From: Rhodobacterales bacterium 34-62-10
GTDB lineage: Bacteria > Pseudomonadota > Alphaproteobacteria > Rhodobacterales > Rhodobacteraceae
DNA length: 6,644 nt
Assembly (NCBI GenBank): GCA_002282555.1
Contig: NCJR01000118.1
Span: 1-6,644, forward strand
Reading direction: 5' to 3'
The first letter of the stretch is position 1; each line of letters begins with the position of its first letter. The position numbers and the translations under genes are program-made. A model generated the notes under the pieces. That model saw only the letters and a program-made list of their open reading frames with translations. It was not told the DNA's origin and did no database searches. Shown piece after piece: positions 4,939 to 6,644 of this stretch.

Positions 4939-6429
4939 ATGCGGTTTCTGCGCCAGAGCCTGACCGGGCTGTTTCTGCTGTCCCTGACGCTGGCCCTGTT
5001 GATCATGGCGGGGCAGACCATCCGCACCGCCGTGCAGGACCGGATGGCGCGCGAGGGGCGGATGCCTGCGGCGCAGGAGCGGTTGTTTTCGGTGAATGTC
5101 GTCACGGCTGCGGCGGATACGGTCACACCCGTCCTGACGGCCTTTGGGCAGGTGGAAAGCCGCCGCACCCTGGAAATCCGCGCGGCGGTGGGTGGCACCG
5201 TTCTGGAACTGGCCCCGGAATTTGTCGAGGGCGGCAGCGTCACCGAGGGGCAGGTTCTGCTGCGGATCGATCCGGCGGATGCCGAGGCGGGTCTGGCGCG
5301 GGCGCGCAGTGATCTGAGCGATGCCGCGGCCGAGGCGCGGGATGCGGATGTCGCCTTGGCGCTGGCGCGGGATGAATTGCTGGCCGCGCAGGAGCAATTG
5401 GCGCTGCGCGAACGGGCGGCGGCGCGGCAGCGTGACATTGCGGCGCGCGGCGTCGGATCAGATGCGGCGGTCGAGACGGCGGAACTGGCGGCGAGTGCGG
5501 CGCGGGCGGCGATCCTGACCCGGCGGCAAGCCATCGCGCAGGCCGAGGCGCGTCTGGCGCAATCGGCCACAGGGCAGGACCGTGCCCGGATAGCACTGGA
5601 CGAGGCCGAGCGGCGTCTGGCCGATACGGTCATTCGCGCGCGGTTTTCCGGCGTGCTGAGCGGGGTGACGCTGGTCGAGGGGCGGCGGGTCGCGGCGAAT
5701 GAGCAAGTGGGGCAGTTGATTGATCCGGCCAGTCTGGACGTGGCCTTCCGCGTGTCCACCGCGCAATATGCCCGCCTGCTGGATGCGGCAGGGCAGCTTG
5801 CGGATTTGCCGATGCGGGTGCGGCTGGATGTGTTCGGTGTCGATCTGGTGCGGGAGGGGGTTCTGAGCCGGGACAGCGCGGCGGTGGCCGAGGGGCAATC
5901 GGGGCGGTTGATCTATGGGACGCTGCGCGATGCGGCGGGGCTGAAGCCGGGGGATTTTGTCACCGTCGAGGTCGAGGAGCCTGCTTTGGATGCGGTGATG
6001 CGCCTGCCGGGATCGGCGATGGACAGCAGCGGCACGGTTCTGGTTCTGGGCGCGGAGGATCGGCTGGAGGTGCTGCCCGTGACGCTGATCCGGCGGCAGG
6101 GCAATGATATTCTGGTGCGCGGCGAGGGGCTGGCGGGGCGCGAAGTGGTGGTCGAACGCTCGCCCCTGCTGGGGGCGGGGATCGGGGTGCGGCCCCTGCG
6201 TGCGCCGGGGGAGGCTGAGGATGGGGCGGAGGATGGGGCGGAGGATGGGGCGCAGGTGGCGCCTGATCTGCTGGAACTGACCGATGAGCGGCGGGCGCGG
6301 CTGGTGGCCTTTGTCGAGGGCAATGACCGGATGCCATCCGAGGTGCGGGTGCGGTTGCTGGCGCAGTTGCAGGAAGAGCTTGTGCCGGCGGCTGTCGTGC
6401 AGCGGCTTGAACAGCGGATCGGGGGCTGA
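4939..6429 (+). CDS. RND efflux periplasmic adaptor (membrane fusion protein) with an extended C-terminus
   Basis: The adaptor links an inner-membrane RND pump to an outer-membrane channel. The protein has 496 residues, long for the family (commonly 350-420). In order: an N-terminal membrane anchor or signal sequence (about 8-25, no lipobox Cys), the first half of the lipoyl domain (AFGQVESRRTLEIRAAVGG, 68-86, to VLLRIDPADA, 106-115), an Ala/Arg/Glu-rich coiled-coil hairpin (about 116-229), the second lipoyl half (IRARFSGVLSGVTLVEGRRV, 232-251), a beta-barrel (about 265-346) and a membrane-proximal domain (to about 420). A perfect (EDGA)3 acidic linker follows (427-438), then a predicted helical tail (446-496) with LTDERRARLVAFVEGNDRMP. 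The tail is not part of the standard adaptor fold; its role is unknown. The permease gene starts 5 bases after the stop. Substrate cannot be inferred. Confidence 0.92.
   Translation: MRFLRQSLTGLFLLSLTLALLIMAGQTIRTAVQDRMAREGRMPAAQERLFSVNVVTAAADTVTPVLTAFGQVESRRTLEIRAAVGGTVLELAPEFVEGGSVTEGQVLLRIDPADAEAGLARARSDLSDAAAEARDADVALALARDELLAAQEQLALRERAAARQRDIAARGVGSDAAVETAELAASAARAAILTRRQAIAQAEARLAQSATGQDRARIALDEAERRLADTVIRARFSGVLSGVTLVEGRRVAANEQVGQLIDPASLDVAFRVSTAQYARLLDAAGQLADLPMRVRLDVFGVDLVREGVLSRDSAAVAEGQSGRLIYGTLRDAAGLKPGDFVTVEVEEPALDAVMRLPGSAMDSSGTVLVLGAEDRLEVLPVTLIRRQGNDILVRGEGLAGREVVVERSPLLGAGIGVRPLRAPGEAEDGAEDGAEDGAQVAPDLLELTDERRARLVAFVEGNDRMPSEVRVRLLAQLQEELVPAAVVQRLEQRIGG
6217..6252 (+). repeat. 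Three perfect 12-base tandem repeats inside the adaptor gene
   Basis: GAGGATGGGGCG is repeated three times without a mismatch (6217-6228, 6229-6240, 6241-6252), encoding EDGA three times. The unit is a multiple of three, so copy-number change by slippage would lengthen or shorten the acidic linker without breaking the frame. Perfect identity suggests recent expansion. Confidence 0.9.
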
Positions 6430-6434
6430 GCGGC

Positions 6435-6644
6435 ATGGCGCGCGACATTCCCCCGTTGGCAGGTGGGATCCTGTCCTATTTCACCCGGCACCGGACCGCG
6501 GCTAACCTGCTGATGGTGGTGATGCTGGTGTTGGGGCTGGCGGCGGTGCCCAATATGCGGGCGCAGTATTTTCCCGATGTGGTGGTCGATGATGTGACCG
6601 TCAGCGTGGTCTGGGACGGGGCCGGGGCCGAGGATGTGGACAGC
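6435..6644 (+). CDS. RND efflux permease, N-terminal part; continues beyond the window
   Basis: Only the first 70 residues are present. The start is ATG at 6435, five bases after the adaptor stop. The visible part matches the AcrB/HAE-type inner-membrane pump: a short cytoplasmic start with YFTRHRTAANLLM (15-27), the first transmembrane helix (about 22-40), then the periplasmic entry segment AQYFPDVVVDDVTVSVVWDG, seen here as YFPDVVVDD (45-53) and VSVVWDGAGAEDVD (57-69), the place where family members read FPD-x-x-P-x-V-x-V-x-x-x-Y-P-G-A-x-x-x-D-V-E. Such proteins export drugs, metals, lipids or other small molecules with proton energy; the class cannot be set from this fragment. It is co-transcribed with the adaptor. 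No outer-membrane channel gene is visible in the window. Confidence 0.9.
   Translation, partial: MARDIPPLAGGILSYFTRHRTAANLLMVVMLVLGLAAVPNMRAQYFPDVVVDDVTVSVVWDGAGAEDVDS

Noticed and set aside
4848..5312. Plus-strand 154-residue open frame overlapping the adaptor start
   Set aside because: Overlaps the adaptor gene in another frame, turns into Gly/Arg/Ala-rich sequence, and has no good ribosome binding site.

Overview
The window looks like a chromosomal segment from an alphaproteobacterium, most likely of the Rhodobacteraceae/Rhodobacterales. This rests on very high GC, heavy use of G- or C-ending codons, GTG starts joined to upstream stops, the recognisable protein variants, and a GC-rich intergenic repeat ending in a 'GAGGATATTTT' tail of a kind I associate with that order. 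The assignment is from pattern recognition, not a search.

Left half (minus strand, read right to left): pyrB (aspartate carbamoyltransferase catalytic chain) leads a tightly packed run. It is followed, with 4-base overlaps, by an unrecognised protein with a single C-terminal membrane anchor and then by a small two-helix membrane protein with a bacterial PH-like domain. After a 360-base gap comes the 5' part of a dihydroorotase-family gene (pyrC-like), cut by the window edge. The visible part of that protein lacks the zinc-binding HxHxR signature (it reads GxKxC), so it is probably a non-catalytic, PyrC'-type partner of PyrB rather than an active dihydroorotase. The gap holds a two-copy 45-base tandem repeat with hairpins, a perfect 17-base palindrome, an AT-rich island with a CtrA-like site, and a strong stem-loop just before the pyrC-like gene.

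Right half (plus strand, divergent from pyrB): a family-4-like uracil-DNA glycosylase that appears to have lost three of the four Fe-S cysteines, a LysE/RhtB-family exporter overlapping it by 4 bases, and a MoaB/MogA-family molybdopterin protein 3 bases further on form one probable operon. After a 124-base gap comes an RND efflux pair: a periplasmic adaptor with an unusual acidic (EDGA)3 linker and C-terminal helical tail, then the first 70 residues of the inner-membrane RND permease, cut by the right edge.

I see no mobile element, CRISPR array, tRNA or rRNA. This is mostly ordinary core genome. The best leads are the degenerate PyrC with two membrane-protein genes inserted between it and pyrB, the structured leader of the pyrC-like gene, and the cluster-less glycosylase.
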